Source: Roseburia sp. CAG:10041_57 (GTDB taxonomy: Bacteria > Bacillota > Clostridia > Lachnospirales > Lachnospiraceae). From it: a stretch of 64,000 nucleotides of DNA. Position numbers and translations under genes: made by a program. Below, piece by piece: positions 45,563-53,258 of the stretch (position 1 is its first letter; every line of letters begins with the position of its first letter). The notes below the pieces were generated by a model. The model was not told where the DNA came from. It saw nothing but the letters and a program-made list of their open reading frames with translations, and did not search any database. Where the stretch lies: the NCBI GenBank assembly GCA_001916965.1, contig MNTL01000049.1, forward strand, positions 1 through 64,000. Reading direction: 5' to 3'.

Positions 45563-45591
45563 TTGTCATTTTCTTTAAAATCCGTTATAGT
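45563..45591 (+). promoter_or_regulatory. Promoter of the AAA-ATPase gene
   Basis: TTGTCA (45563-45568) and TATAGT (45586-45591) are separated by 17 bases, 35 bases before the ATG at 45626, with AGAAGGGAG between. Confidence 0.65.
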
Positions 45592-45625
45592 AGTGGTATA
45601 GTGTATTTTAGAAGGGAGAGCATCT

Positions 45626-46774
45626 ATGGGACGTTTTTTAAATCCTGATTACAGTGCATTCAAGGATGTACTTGATTCGAAGATATATGTAGATAAAACA
45701 GAACTTTTGGAATACACAAACAGTGTGATCAATACAACATCCAAATTTATCTGTAATAGCCGTCCACGAAGATTCGGGAAATCTATTACAGCAAATATGA
45801 TGACAGCCTATTACAGTAAGGGCTGTGATTCCAGGCAGATGTTTTCCAAACTGAAGATCAGTGAAAAGGATTCTTATGAGGAAAATTTGAATAAATATGA
45901 CGTGATACATTTTGATGTACAATGGTGTATTGAACCTGCGGGCAGTGTAGAAAAGGTAGTCTCATTTATCACGGAGAATGTGATAAATGAGTTAAGAGTA
46001 ACCTTTACTGATATTTGTCCAAAGGAAAATATTACATTGCCTGATATGCTTTCACGAATTTATGATGCAACGGGCAGAAAATTTATTGTCATTATTGATG
46101 AATGGGATGTTCTTATTCGAGATGAAGCAAACAATCAACGTGTACAGGAAGAATATATTAAATTTCTACGGGGGATGTTCAAGGGAGTCGAGCCTACAAA
46201 ATATATAGCCTTGGCATACTTAACAGGTATATTACCGATAAAAAAACTCAAAACACAGTCAGCATTAAACAATTTTACCCAGTTTACTATGTTAAGTTCA
46301 TCAGTACTTGCACCATATGTAGGATTTACGCAAGAGGAAGTAATCAGCCTGTGTGAAAGATTTGGACATAATTATGAAGAAGTCAAAAAGTGGTATGATG
46401 GTTATAGGCTTGGACAGTATCATATCTATAATCCGAACGCAGTTGTAAACCTTATGCTGTTAGGGGAATTTCAAAGTTACTGGTCACAGACAGGCACATA
46501 TGAATCTATTATACCTCTTATCAATAAAAACTTTGATGGACTTAAAACCGCAGTGATAGCTATGATTTCAGGTGATGAGGTGAATGTAAGAACTGCCACT
46601 TTCCAAAATGACATGATTACATTCAGAAATAAGGATGATGTACTTACTTTGCTTGTCCATTTGGGATATCTGGCATATAATCAGAGCAGACAGACTGCAT
46701 ATATTCCCAATGAAGAAATACGTATGGAATTTATAGATGCTGAGTGCGTGATTGAAACGTATGAGAAGATATAG
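45626..46774 (+). CDS. AAA-ATPase-like protein, C-terminal nuclease part missing
   Basis: A 382-residue member of the AAA-ATPase_like family (PF09820) that is normally joined to a PD-(D/E)XK nuclease-like domain. Present are the family start FKDVLDSKIYVDKTELL, the Walker A variant RPRRFGKS, and Walker B FIVIIDEWD. The protein stops just after the ATPase part (RMEFIDAECVIETYEKI), about 150 residues short of family members. A nuclease-end fragment of the same family is found at 51946. The remaining gene may be inactive. Function of the family is unclear, though it is common in Bacteroidetes and Clostridia and may be defence-related. Confidence 0.8.
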   Translation: MGRFLNPDYSAFKDVLDSKIYVDKTELLEYTNSVINTTSKFICNSRPRRFGKSITANMMTAYYSKGCDSRQMFSKLKISEKDSYEENLNKYDVIHFDVQWCIEPAGSVEKVVSFITENVINELRVTFTDICPKENITLPDMLSRIYDATGRKFIVIIDEWDVLIRDEANNQRVQEEYIKFLRGMFKGVEPTKYIALAYLTGILPIKKLKTQSALNNFTQFTMLSSSVLAPYVGFTQEEVISLCERFGHNYEEVKKWYDGYRLGQYHIYNPNAVVNLMLLGEFQSYWSQTGTYESIIPLINKNFDGLKTAVIAMISGDEVNVRTATFQNDMITFRNKDDVLTLLVHLGYLAYNQSRQTAYIPNEEIRMEFIDAECVIETYEKI

Positions 46775-46806
46775 TTAGTGAAATAAAGGATTTAAAATAA
46801 GTCAGG

Positions 46807-48105
46807 ATGAAAGTGAAATTATTATATACAGTGTTTCCCTGTCTTTTGCTGGCACTGACCTGTGATATGGGGCTGGTGGCCCGTTCACAGGAGCAGGATA
46901 TGGCAGCAGTACAGGAAGAAGAACAGACAAGTGAACAGGATATAAGCTATACAGCAGGTGTAGCACAGATAAATGATGAAATTGAGCGGGAAGAAGAGGC
47001 AGGGCAGATAAGTCTGGCAGCCGGAGAAGCAGCGATAGCACAGGACATCATAGACAGTGATGCAGCAGAGCTTGAGAGCTATGCGCAGGAGCAGCGCCAG
47101 TCACAGGAGGCCGAGGCTGTCAGTGAGGCTTCGCATGGCGAGTCAGAGAATGAATACAGCAATCTTGCGATAGCGGATGTGAACAATTATGTAAACGTCA
47201 GAAGCACTCCCAATACAGAGGGCGAGATCGTTGGTAAGATGTATGATGGTTCTGTAGCCCAGGTGCAGAGCATCACAACGGAGAGTGACGGGGACTGGTT
47301 CCAGGTCATATCAGGTGAAGTGGAAGGCTATATTAAGGCAGAATTCTTCATCTATGGAGACGCAGCGGCAGAGGTAATAGACAATTACGTGACCCATTAT
47401 GCAGTAGTACAGGCAGACCGTCTGAATGTACGGCAGGAGCCGGATACATCAGCATCCCGAATTGGCTATATTGATCATGGGGAAAAGGCGCAGATTATAG
47501 AGTATGGTGAGGAATGGACGAAGATACGCTATACAGAGGATACGGAAGGCTATGTTGCCAGCGAGTTCATTACGATAGAAGAAGAGTTCATCTATGCCAA
47601 GTCCATAGCAGAGGAACAGGCTGAACAGGCAGCGCTGCAGGAGTTACAGGAGAGGGCTGCCCATACAGAACAGACAGCACCTGAGAATACCACGATAGTT
47701 GTGACACCTCCTGCTACAAATTATACAACGAATACAGAGCTTCGGAGTGCTATTGTACAATATGCAATGCAGTATCTGGGAACACCTTATGTGCATGGCG
47801 GCAGAAGCCTTGCATCAGGTACGGACTGTTCAGGCTTTACCAGCTATATCTATGCAGAGTTTGGGTACTCATTGAGCAGAACACCACAGGGACAGTGGGG
47901 CGGTAATGGCAGAAGCATCAGCGTATCCGAGATTCAGCCGGGAGATATCGTATGCTATTCTTCCAATGGTTCCAAGTGCACCCATGTAGGAATCTATATT
48001 GGTAATGGACAGATTGTACATGAAGCCAATTCCAGAAAAGGCACCATAGTCAGTGACATATATTATGACAGTACTTTTATTGGTGTGAAGAATGTAATAG
48101 ATTAA
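46807..48105 (+). CDS. Secreted NlpC/P60 endopeptidase with two SH3 domains
   Basis: A 432-residue exported cell-wall hydrolase that cuts peptide stems of peptidoglycan. After a signal peptide (about 25 residues) and a long acidic Gln/Glu/Ala linker come two bacterial SH3 domains (about residues 120-185 and 198-262), a second linker and the NlpC/P60 domain (about 310-432). The catalytic residues are C341 in TDCSGFTSYIY, H393 in CTHVGIYIG and H405 in IVHEANS. It is set apart from neighbours and ends at a shared terminator with the capA gene. Confidence 0.92.
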   Translation: MKVKLLYTVFPCLLLALTCDMGLVARSQEQDMAAVQEEEQTSEQDISYTAGVAQINDEIEREEEAGQISLAAGEAAIAQDIIDSDAAELESYAQEQRQSQEAEAVSEASHGESENEYSNLAIADVNNYVNVRSTPNTEGEIVGKMYDGSVAQVQSITTESDGDWFQVISGEVEGYIKAEFFIYGDAAAEVIDNYVTHYAVVQADRLNVRQEPDTSASRIGYIDHGEKAQIIEYGEEWTKIRYTEDTEGYVASEFITIEEEFIYAKSIAEEQAEQAALQELQERAAHTEQTAPENTTIVVTPPATNYTTNTELRSAIVQYAMQYLGTPYVHGGRSLASGTDCSGFTSYIYAEFGYSLSRTPQGQWGGNGRSISVSEIQPGDIVCYSSNGSKCTHVGIYIGNGQIVHEANSRKGTIVSDIYYDSTFIGVKNVID

Positions 48106-48114
48106 GTTATAGAA

Positions 48115-48157
48115 AAAGACGCTGGACCCTCTAATCTGAGAGTACAGCGTCTTTTGT
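48115..48157. terminator. Bidirectional terminator
   Basis: AAAGACGCTG (48115-48124) pairs with CAGCGTCTTT (48145-48154) around a 20-base loop that itself has CTCT/AGAG pairing. A run of A on one side and T on the other suits both convergent genes. It lies partly inside the 3' end of the capA-like gene. Confidence 0.85.
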
Positions 48158-49459
48158 TAATACCCAGTCTCCAAAGGTTTCAGTGCTCCACTGCTGCAGG
48201 TCACTTAGAGAGAAGGAGATACCGCCATAGGAGATGATACCGTGGCTGGAAGCAAGCTCCTGTGTATAGTCCTCTAAAGGATAGATATTCTGAATCCTGA
48301 CAGGACTGCTGGTGTAGTGGCATACCAGAGGGATAACGCCCGTCTTATTTTCCCGAAGTGAGATGCCATCCTGGGCTACATGATAGGTGACCCATGCCAT
48401 ACCTTCCAGCATACTTCTGCCATTTTGCTGTGTCGATACGTAGTTGCCAAGGGAGTAGTAGCAGATAGAGCTGTTGCCGTTGTCAGTCTGAATCTGTTCA
48501 ATTGGCTGTACTACGTGTGGATGGGCGCCAATGATTAAGTCAGCTCCCGCTTCTGTCATTTGTCTGGCAAATTTCTGCTGATAAGAGGAAGGGGAGGTCT
48601 GATATTCAGTTCCCCAGTGAGGACATACCACTACGATATCTGCCAGTTCCTTTGCTGTTTTGATGTCTTCCAGAACCTGAGGATTGATCGTGGTATAGTC
48701 CATGGCTCCGGTCTGTTCATTACGTGCGCATAGAAGCTCCATGCGGGAAGCCAGTTTATTGGATACAATCTCGTAGTTAGGTCCGTAGGTATAGTTCAGG
48801 ATAGCAAAGGTAACATCTTTTATAGTAAGGGTAGGAATCGTTCGGTTATCAGGCTCATGCAATCCTGTCAGGAGAACTTCAGGATGACTTCTCCAGAAAC
48901 TGACACAGCTGTCAATTCCATCAATGCCCTGATCGGCAGAATGGTTCGTTGCCTGCAAGACTACATTAAATCCTGCGTTGGCAATGGCATCCCCCACTTC
49001 CGTAGGAGAATTAAAATGCGGGAATCCATGAAAACCAAGCTGATTGCCTGCCATGATCGTTTCCTGATTGATGATCTTCACGTCTGCTTTATTTAGAAAA
49101 TCTGTAATTCCCTGAAACAGAAAAGAGAAATCATAAGAACCATCATTTTGTTTGCCAGTATAGACAACACCCATATGAATCAGATTATCCCCCACAGCCA
49201 TAAGGGTGACATCATATTCATCAAAAGCAGGCGTACTTTCTTCTTCCGGCATTTCTGTTACGGTAAAACCTTCCGGTGTTTCCCTGATAGAGAGCCTGTC
49301 CGAAGCTATGGGCGTGTTGGAAGCCGCCGGAGTGCTCTCAGACTCAATGTCAGTGAATTCATCAAAGGATACAACCTCTGATACAGGCGATGAAGAAGCG
49401 CAGCCTGACAGCAGAAGTGTTATCATAAGTAAAGCAAATATTTTTCGATGATGTAACAT
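48131..49459 (-). CDS. CapA family lipoprotein, metallophosphatase fold
   Basis: A 442-residue protein of the CapA/PgsA family. The N-terminus (MLHHRKIFALLMITLLLSGC) is a lipoprotein signal with Cys at residue 20, then a Ser/Pro/Thr linker to about residue 75. The metallophosphoesterase-like core shows LMAVGDNLIH, INQETIM, NFALQATNHSAD-type blocks and the metal site PHWGTEYQTSPSSYQQ and IGAHPHVVQ. CapA proteins take part in poly-gamma-glutamate capsule synthesis or wall-related esterase roles; no capB/capC is nearby, so the task here is open. Confidence 0.88.
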   Translation of the reverse strand: MLHHRKIFALLMITLLLSGCASSSPVSEVVSFDEFTDIESESTPAASNTPIASDRLSIRETPEGFTVTEMPEEESTPAFDEYDVTLMAVGDNLIHMGVVYTGKQNDGSYDFSFLFQGITDFLNKADVKIINQETIMAGNQLGFHGFPHFNSPTEVGDAIANAGFNVVLQATNHSADQGIDGIDSCVSFWRSHPEVLLTGLHEPDNRTIPTLTIKDVTFAILNYTYGPNYEIVSNKLASRMELLCARNEQTGAMDYTTINPQVLEDIKTAKELADIVVVCPHWGTEYQTSPSSYQQKFARQMTEAGADLIIGAHPHVVQPIEQIQTDNGNSSICYYSLGNYVSTQQNGRSMLEGMAWVTYHVAQDGISLRENKTGVIPLVCHYTSSPVRIQNIYPLEDYTQELASSHGIISYGGISFSLSDLQQWSTETFGDWVLTKDAVLSD

Positions 49460-49484
49460 AGGTTATCCTTTCCTGGAATTATGA

Positions 49485-49641
49485 GTTACATTGCTGAACA
49501 ATGTAACTATTTACAACTCCATGCGCAAAATCTCTGTTTTATAGCATTCCGCTTATTGGGGTACATTGCCATATAAGTTGAGTCAAATATATTTTGAACA
49601 AGCATATTTTACCTCAGTCTGCATGGCTCTGAATAGTTACA
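49485..49641. repeat. Inverted-repeat element with CTGAATAGTTACA end
   Basis: In the 311-base gap upstream of capA, TGTAACTATTTACA at about 49502 faces CTGAATAGTTACA at 49629-49641 as imperfect inverted ends, joined by matching CATGC/GCATG. Just outside, GTTACATTG (49485-49493) and CAATGTAAC (49499-49507) form a hairpin. The 13-mer end is exactly that at 88 and 27377. No ORF inside. Confidence 0.5.
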
Positions 49642-49700
49642 CACATTATAGAATTTTGCCTATATCTTGTCAAATTCGGGAAAAGTTATGACAGCTATGA

Positions 49701-49729
49701 TTGTGCAGGAATAAAATATAGGCTATAAT
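49701..49729 (+). promoter_or_regulatory. Promoter of the ybaK-like gene
   Basis: TTGTGC (49701-49706) and TATAAT (49724-49729) are 17 bases apart. The stretch ATATAGGCTATAAT is repeated exactly at 51903-51916, where it forms a second promoter. Confidence 0.7.
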
Positions 49730-49770
49730 GGGCGCATACGTAAATTTGTACGAAAGGTATGGTTATTAAA

Positions 49771-50241
49771 ATGGCAATTGAAAATGTAAGAAAATATATG
49801 CAGCAATTTGGGATAGAGGATCGTATCATGGAATTTGATGTGTCAAGCGCTACCGTAGAGCTGGCAGCACAGGCACTCCATTGCGAGCCGGGACGCATCG
49901 CCAAGACATTGTCCTTTATGGTGGAGGAGCAACCGATTCTGATTGTAACAGCAGGTGATATGAAGATAGACAATCATAAATACAAGACGCATTTTGGCAA
50001 AAAGGCAAAGATGCTCACTCCGGATGAAGTGGTTGAGAAAATTGGTCATGCAGTAGGCGGCGTATGCCCCTTTGATATCAAAGATGGAGTAACCGTGTAT
50101 CTGGATGAGTCACTTCGCAAGTATAATACGGTATTTCCAGCCTGCGGAAGCAGTAATAGTGCCATTGAACTGACAATAGAAGAAATGGAGAAATACACAC
50201 CATATACAGAATGGGTAGATGTATGTAAAGAGTCCGTTTAG
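49771..50241 (+). CDS. YbaK/EbsC family aminoacyl-tRNA deacylase
   Basis: A cytosolic trans-editing protein of 156 residues related to YbaK and the INS domain, which remove wrongly attached amino acids (for example Cys or Ala) from tRNA-Pro. Typical blocks are RIAKTLSFMVEEQPILIVTAGD and VGGVCPFDIKDGVTVYLDESL; the central Lys of the family is in the first. The ATG at 49771 is favoured; one at 49759 is an alternative but sits one base after GAAAGG. Stands in one direction with the HD and DUF523 genes. Confidence 0.9.
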   Translation: MAIENVRKYMQQFGIEDRIMEFDVSSATVELAAQALHCEPGRIAKTLSFMVEEQPILIVTAGDMKIDNHKYKTHFGKKAKMLTPDEVVEKIGHAVGGVCPFDIKDGVTVYLDESLRKYNTVFPACGSSNSAIELTIEEMEKYTPYTEWVDVCKESV

Positions 50242-50274
50242 TACATATTTTTAATGTAAGGAAAGGAATACGAT

Positions 50275-50874
50275 ATGTTGCCGACAAGAGAAGAAGCTAT
50301 TGCATTGGTCAGGGATGGGTTAGCATGTAACCCTGGACCCTGGGGAAGACATTGCCTGACAGCAGCGCATTGTGCAGAGAAGATTGCCAGTGCATGTGGA
50401 GATATGGATTCTGAGAAAGCTTATATACTAGGATTATTGCATGATATAGGCAGAAGGTTTGGAACTAGACATTTGGGACATGTTTCAGATGGATATTCAT
50501 ATATGAAATCATTAGGCTATGATGAGGCAGCTAAGATCTGTCTGACGCATTCGTTCAATAATCATACCGTGGATGAATATATAGGAAAATTTGATGTTTC
50601 AGAAGAAGAACTGACACTTATAAAAACCAAACTGGCTGAAGCTGTATATGATGAATATGATTTGCTGATCCAATTATGTGACAGTCTGGCGGGAGCAGAT
50701 GGAGTCCTCGATATTGAAGAGAGAATGAATGATGTAAAGAGAAGGTATGGTTCCTACCCACAAGATAAATGGGATTCCAACATTGAGTTAATGCATTACT
50801 TTGAAAAGAGAATGAATCAGAATATTTACCTGGTATGCGAGAAAGATACCTTTGTACCGGAAGAACTGGCATGA
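50275..50874 (+). CDS. HD domain phosphohydrolase
   Basis: A 199-residue metal-dependent HD protein. Conserved metal ligands are H at LTAAHCAEK, HD in GLLHDIGRRFG, H in RHLGHVSDG and D in LIQLCDSLAGAD. It resembles small HDIG phosphohydrolases that act on nucleotides. A GGAAAGG site precedes the ATG. The next gene begins within 18 bases of its stop. Confidence 0.88.
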   Translation: MLPTREEAIALVRDGLACNPGPWGRHCLTAAHCAEKIASACGDMDSEKAYILGLLHDIGRRFGTRHLGHVSDGYSYMKSLGYDEAAKICLTHSFNNHTVDEYIGKFDVSEEELTLIKTKLAEAVYDEYDLLIQLCDSLAGADGVLDIEERMNDVKRRYGSYPQDKWDSNIELMHYFEKRMNQNIYLVCEKDTFVPEELA

Positions 50875-50891
50875 AAGGAATAGTAATTAAA

Positions 50892-51314
50892 ATGGGAAAA
50901 GTTGTAGTCAGTGCGTGTTTGTTGGGGCGCAATTGTAAATACAGCGGTGGCAATAATTACAGTGAGAAGCTGCATAAATGGTTAGAGGGAAAAGAGGTCA
51001 TAGAAGTCTGTCCGGAGGTTGCAGGCGGACTGCCAACACCCAGAACTCCGGTAGAACTGGTCAATGGTGTGGCAACAGACCGGGATGGAATCAGCAGGGA
51101 TACAGAGTTTCATCGGGGCAGTAGTTTAATTCTGAAAGAACTTGCAGGAGAAGAGATAGAGTGTGCCGTTTTGCAATCCAGAAGTCCTTCCTGTGGTGTA
51201 AAACAGATTTATGATGGTACATTTTCCGGGCATCTTATCCCCGGACAGGGAATCTTTGCCAGGGACCTGATAGAGCAGGGGTATAAAGTCGTGGATGTGG
51301 AGGATATTCTTTAA
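50892..51314 (+). CDS. DUF523 family protein
   Basis: A 140-residue protein of the DUF523 (2-thiouracil desulfurase TudS-like) family. It has the conserved ACLLGRNCKYSG start, EVCPEVAGGLPTPRTPVE, and CAVLQSRSPSCGVKQIYDG. The Cys residues at about 9, 15, 49 and 117 match those that hold an iron-sulfur cluster in TudS. ATG at 50892 has AAAGGAATAG upstream; the in-frame ATG at 50871 overlaps the preceding stop. Function in this host is likely sulfur removal from a thiolated base. Confidence 0.85.
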   Translation: MGKVVVSACLLGRNCKYSGGNNYSEKLHKWLEGKEVIEVCPEVAGGLPTPRTPVELVNGVATDRDGISRDTEFHRGSSLILKELAGEEIECAVLQSRSPSCGVKQIYDGTFSGHLIPGQGIFARDLIEQGYKVVDVEDIL

Positions 51315-51507
51315 AGAATATCAGGAAAAATCTGTAATCTGCTCGGTTGGTGTTGGATAACAGCATGAATGCACAAAAAGGATTGACATATGTGAAGTAT
51401 GTACAATAATTTTTGTGCATATTGTGAAAATATGAAATAATATTTTAAATACAAAAGCTATTCGCAATAGCCCAGATATAGGTAATTGCGAAACAGGTAT
51501 AAAGAAT

Positions 51508-51610
51508 GGGATGAATTGTGCAGGTTTAATAATGCAACACAGACCCGCTCCCGCTACACTCGTAGCAGTACATAAGACGCTAAATTACAGCATCTAAGAA
51601 TGCATTAAGT
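51508..51610. repeat. Palindromic interspersed element, diverged copy
   Basis: The stretch GGGATGAATTGTGCAG (from 51508) and the following AATGCAACACAGACCCGCTC align with GGGACGAATTGTACAG and AATGCAACACAGGCACGCTC at 24328-24367; CGCTACACTCGTAGC keeps the inner hairpin. The right arm is cut short at TGCATTAAGT. It lies in a 770-base region without an intact gene (51315-52088). Confidence 0.55.
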
Positions 51611-51901
51611 GATTATTCAGAGGCTTCTGTTAAATTACCTGTAGCAGGAATTTTTAATGCTGGCTCTAATTCTGGAAGTTCATCTGCTTCAGGTTCATCA
51701 GATTCCACTGGTTCATCTGATTCCTCTTCGGACAGCAGCAGCTCATCAACAGGTTCGGCTTCAAGCGCAACTACAGTTACTGTAAAGCCGGCAGAGGGTG
51801 TATCTGTTGACAAGGCAGCAGCAGGAGAAAAAGTCAATGAAGCCAGTGTTGCAGTTAGTTTGGTGGATGCGAATGGCAACCTGTTCATTGCGCGGGCATA
51901 G
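51584..51901 (+). pseudogene. Serine-rich surface protein C-terminal fragment
   Basis: An open frame of 105 codons without an ATG. It encodes a run very rich in Ser, Gly and Asp (about residues 20-57) followed by ATTVTVKPAEGVSVDK and VNEASVAVSLVDANGNLFI, resembling the linker and end of a secreted cell-surface or lipid-anchored protein. No signal peptide or start is left and the 5' end joins the repeat at 51508, so it is probably a gene relic cut by that element. Confidence 0.55.
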
Positions 51902-51916
51902 GATATAGGCTATAAT
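51888..51916 (+). promoter_or_regulatory. Promoter, near copy of that at 49701
   Basis: TTGCGC (51888-51893) and TATAAT (51911-51916) are 17 bases apart, overlapping the end of the relic. It may drive the sbcDC operon. Confidence 0.6.
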
Positions 51917-51945
51917 AAGAAGTAGAGCAATGAATACAGAAAGGT

Positions 51946-52071
51946 ATGGTCATTCAGTATGGGGAGAACCAGAAGTATGAAACGGCGTTGATAACAAGAG
52001 GAATACCCAAAGGGCAGATTTATAAATATGGATTTGCATTTGAAGGGAAGAATGTTTTAAGCGGGAAATAA
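51946..52071 (+). pseudogene. Terminal fragment of an AAA-ATPase-associated PD-(D/E)XK nuclease
   Basis: A 41-codon frame ending YETALITRGIPKGQIYKYGF and AFEGKNVL, which is the usual C-terminus of the AAA-ATPase_like/PD-(D/E)XK proteins whose N-terminal part is the gene at 45626. It has an ATG and a GAAAGG site, but is far too short to be a domain. It is likely the stranded end of a related gene. Confidence 0.65.
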
Positions 52072-52088
52072 ATACAAGGAGAATGACG

Positions 52089-53258
52089 ATGAAAATATTT
52101 CATATTTCAGATCTGCATATAGGCAAACACTTACATTTCTACAGTCTGGCGCAGGAGCAGCGGGCAATTCTGAATCAGATCGTGGAAAAGACGAAGGAGT
52201 ATAGACCTGATGTAATTGTAATTGCAGGTGACATTTATGATAAATCTGTGCCATCAGGAGAGGCATACCGCATCTTTGATGATTTCCTTGTGCAGTTGTC
52301 GGAGATAACACCATCCATTCCTGTATTGATTATAGCAGGTAATCATGACAGCCCGGAGCGATTGCAATATGCGGCTTCTTTTCTGGAGAAGCATCATATC
52401 TATATCTCGACCATGCCACCGAGAAATGAGAAAGAGTATCTTCGCAGGGTTACATTACAGGACGAAGCAGGAGAAGTGGATTTCTACCTATTTCCTTTTA
52501 CAAAGCCTGGATATGTACGTCAGTTATTCCCGGAAGGGACAGAATTGAACTATGAAAAGGCTTTTGCTGGGGTACTGGCGAGAGAAGAGATAGACTGGAA
52601 CAGACGAAATGTACTTGTGGCACATCAGTTCTTTACGACAAATGGACAGCAGCCCCAGATGTGTGATTCAGAGACAACTGGTGTCGTAGTTGGTGGACTG
52701 GATGCAATTGACACGAGTGTCATTTCTGACTTTGATTATGTGGCATTAGGTCATATTCATGGACCACAGACGATAGGAAATGGAAGAATCAGATACTGTG
52801 GCACACCTCTGAAATATTCTGTCAGTGAGGAACATCATAACAAATCCATTACCATGGTAACATTAGAAGAAAAGGGCAATGAACCTGTTATAGAGACAAT
52901 TCCTCTAAATTGTGACAGAGATGTCAGAAAAATAAAAGGTACTTTACAGGAATTATTACGGGCAGGAAATAAACAGAATTGCCATGATTATGTAAGTATC
53001 ACCCTGACAGATGAGAAAGAGCCTTATCGTCCTAAGGATACTTTGGAAGAGGTATATGATCATATTCTGGAGATTACTGTGGACAATACGAGAACCAGAG
53101 CCTTGCTGTCTGGACAGGAGGGGGAGATAGAGACTCTTCCCAGTCCTATGGAAGCTTTTCGGGAATTCTATCAGATCATGCAGCAGCAGCCTCTATCGGA
53201 AGAAGAGGAAGCAGTTATACAGGAGATACTGGTGAAAATAGGGGGTGAGACAGAGTGA
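52089..53258 (+). CDS. sbcD: Exonuclease subunit SbcD
   Basis: Nuclease subunit of SbcCD (Mre11 family), 389 residues, which opens DNA hairpins and trims blocked ends. Metal-binding motifs are all present: ISDLHIG, AGDIYD, GNHDSPERL, VAHQF and LGHIHGPQ. The second ATG at 52089 has AAGGAG seven bases upstream. It overlaps sbcC by 4 bases, a common arrangement. Confidence 0.95.
   Translation: MKIFHISDLHIGKHLHFYSLAQEQRAILNQIVEKTKEYRPDVIVIAGDIYDKSVPSGEAYRIFDDFLVQLSEITPSIPVLIIAGNHDSPERLQYAASFLEKHHIYISTMPPRNEKEYLRRVTLQDEAGEVDFYLFPFTKPGYVRQLFPEGTELNYEKAFAGVLAREEIDWNRRNVLVAHQFFTTNGQQPQMCDSETTGVVVGGLDAIDTSVISDFDYVALGHIHGPQTIGNGRIRYCGTPLKYSVSEEHHNKSITMVTLEEKGNEPVIETIPLNCDRDVRKIKGTLQELLRAGNKQNCHDYVSITLTDEKEPYRPKDTLEEVYDHILEITVDNTRTRALLSGQEGEIETLPSPMEAFREFYQIMQQQPLSEEEEAVIQEILVKIGGETE

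Noticed and set aside
51303..51322. Perfect palindrome GATATTCTTTAAAGAATATC at the end of the DUF523 gene
   Set aside because: AT-rich and weak, with no T run; it could be a poor terminator but is not strong enough to list.
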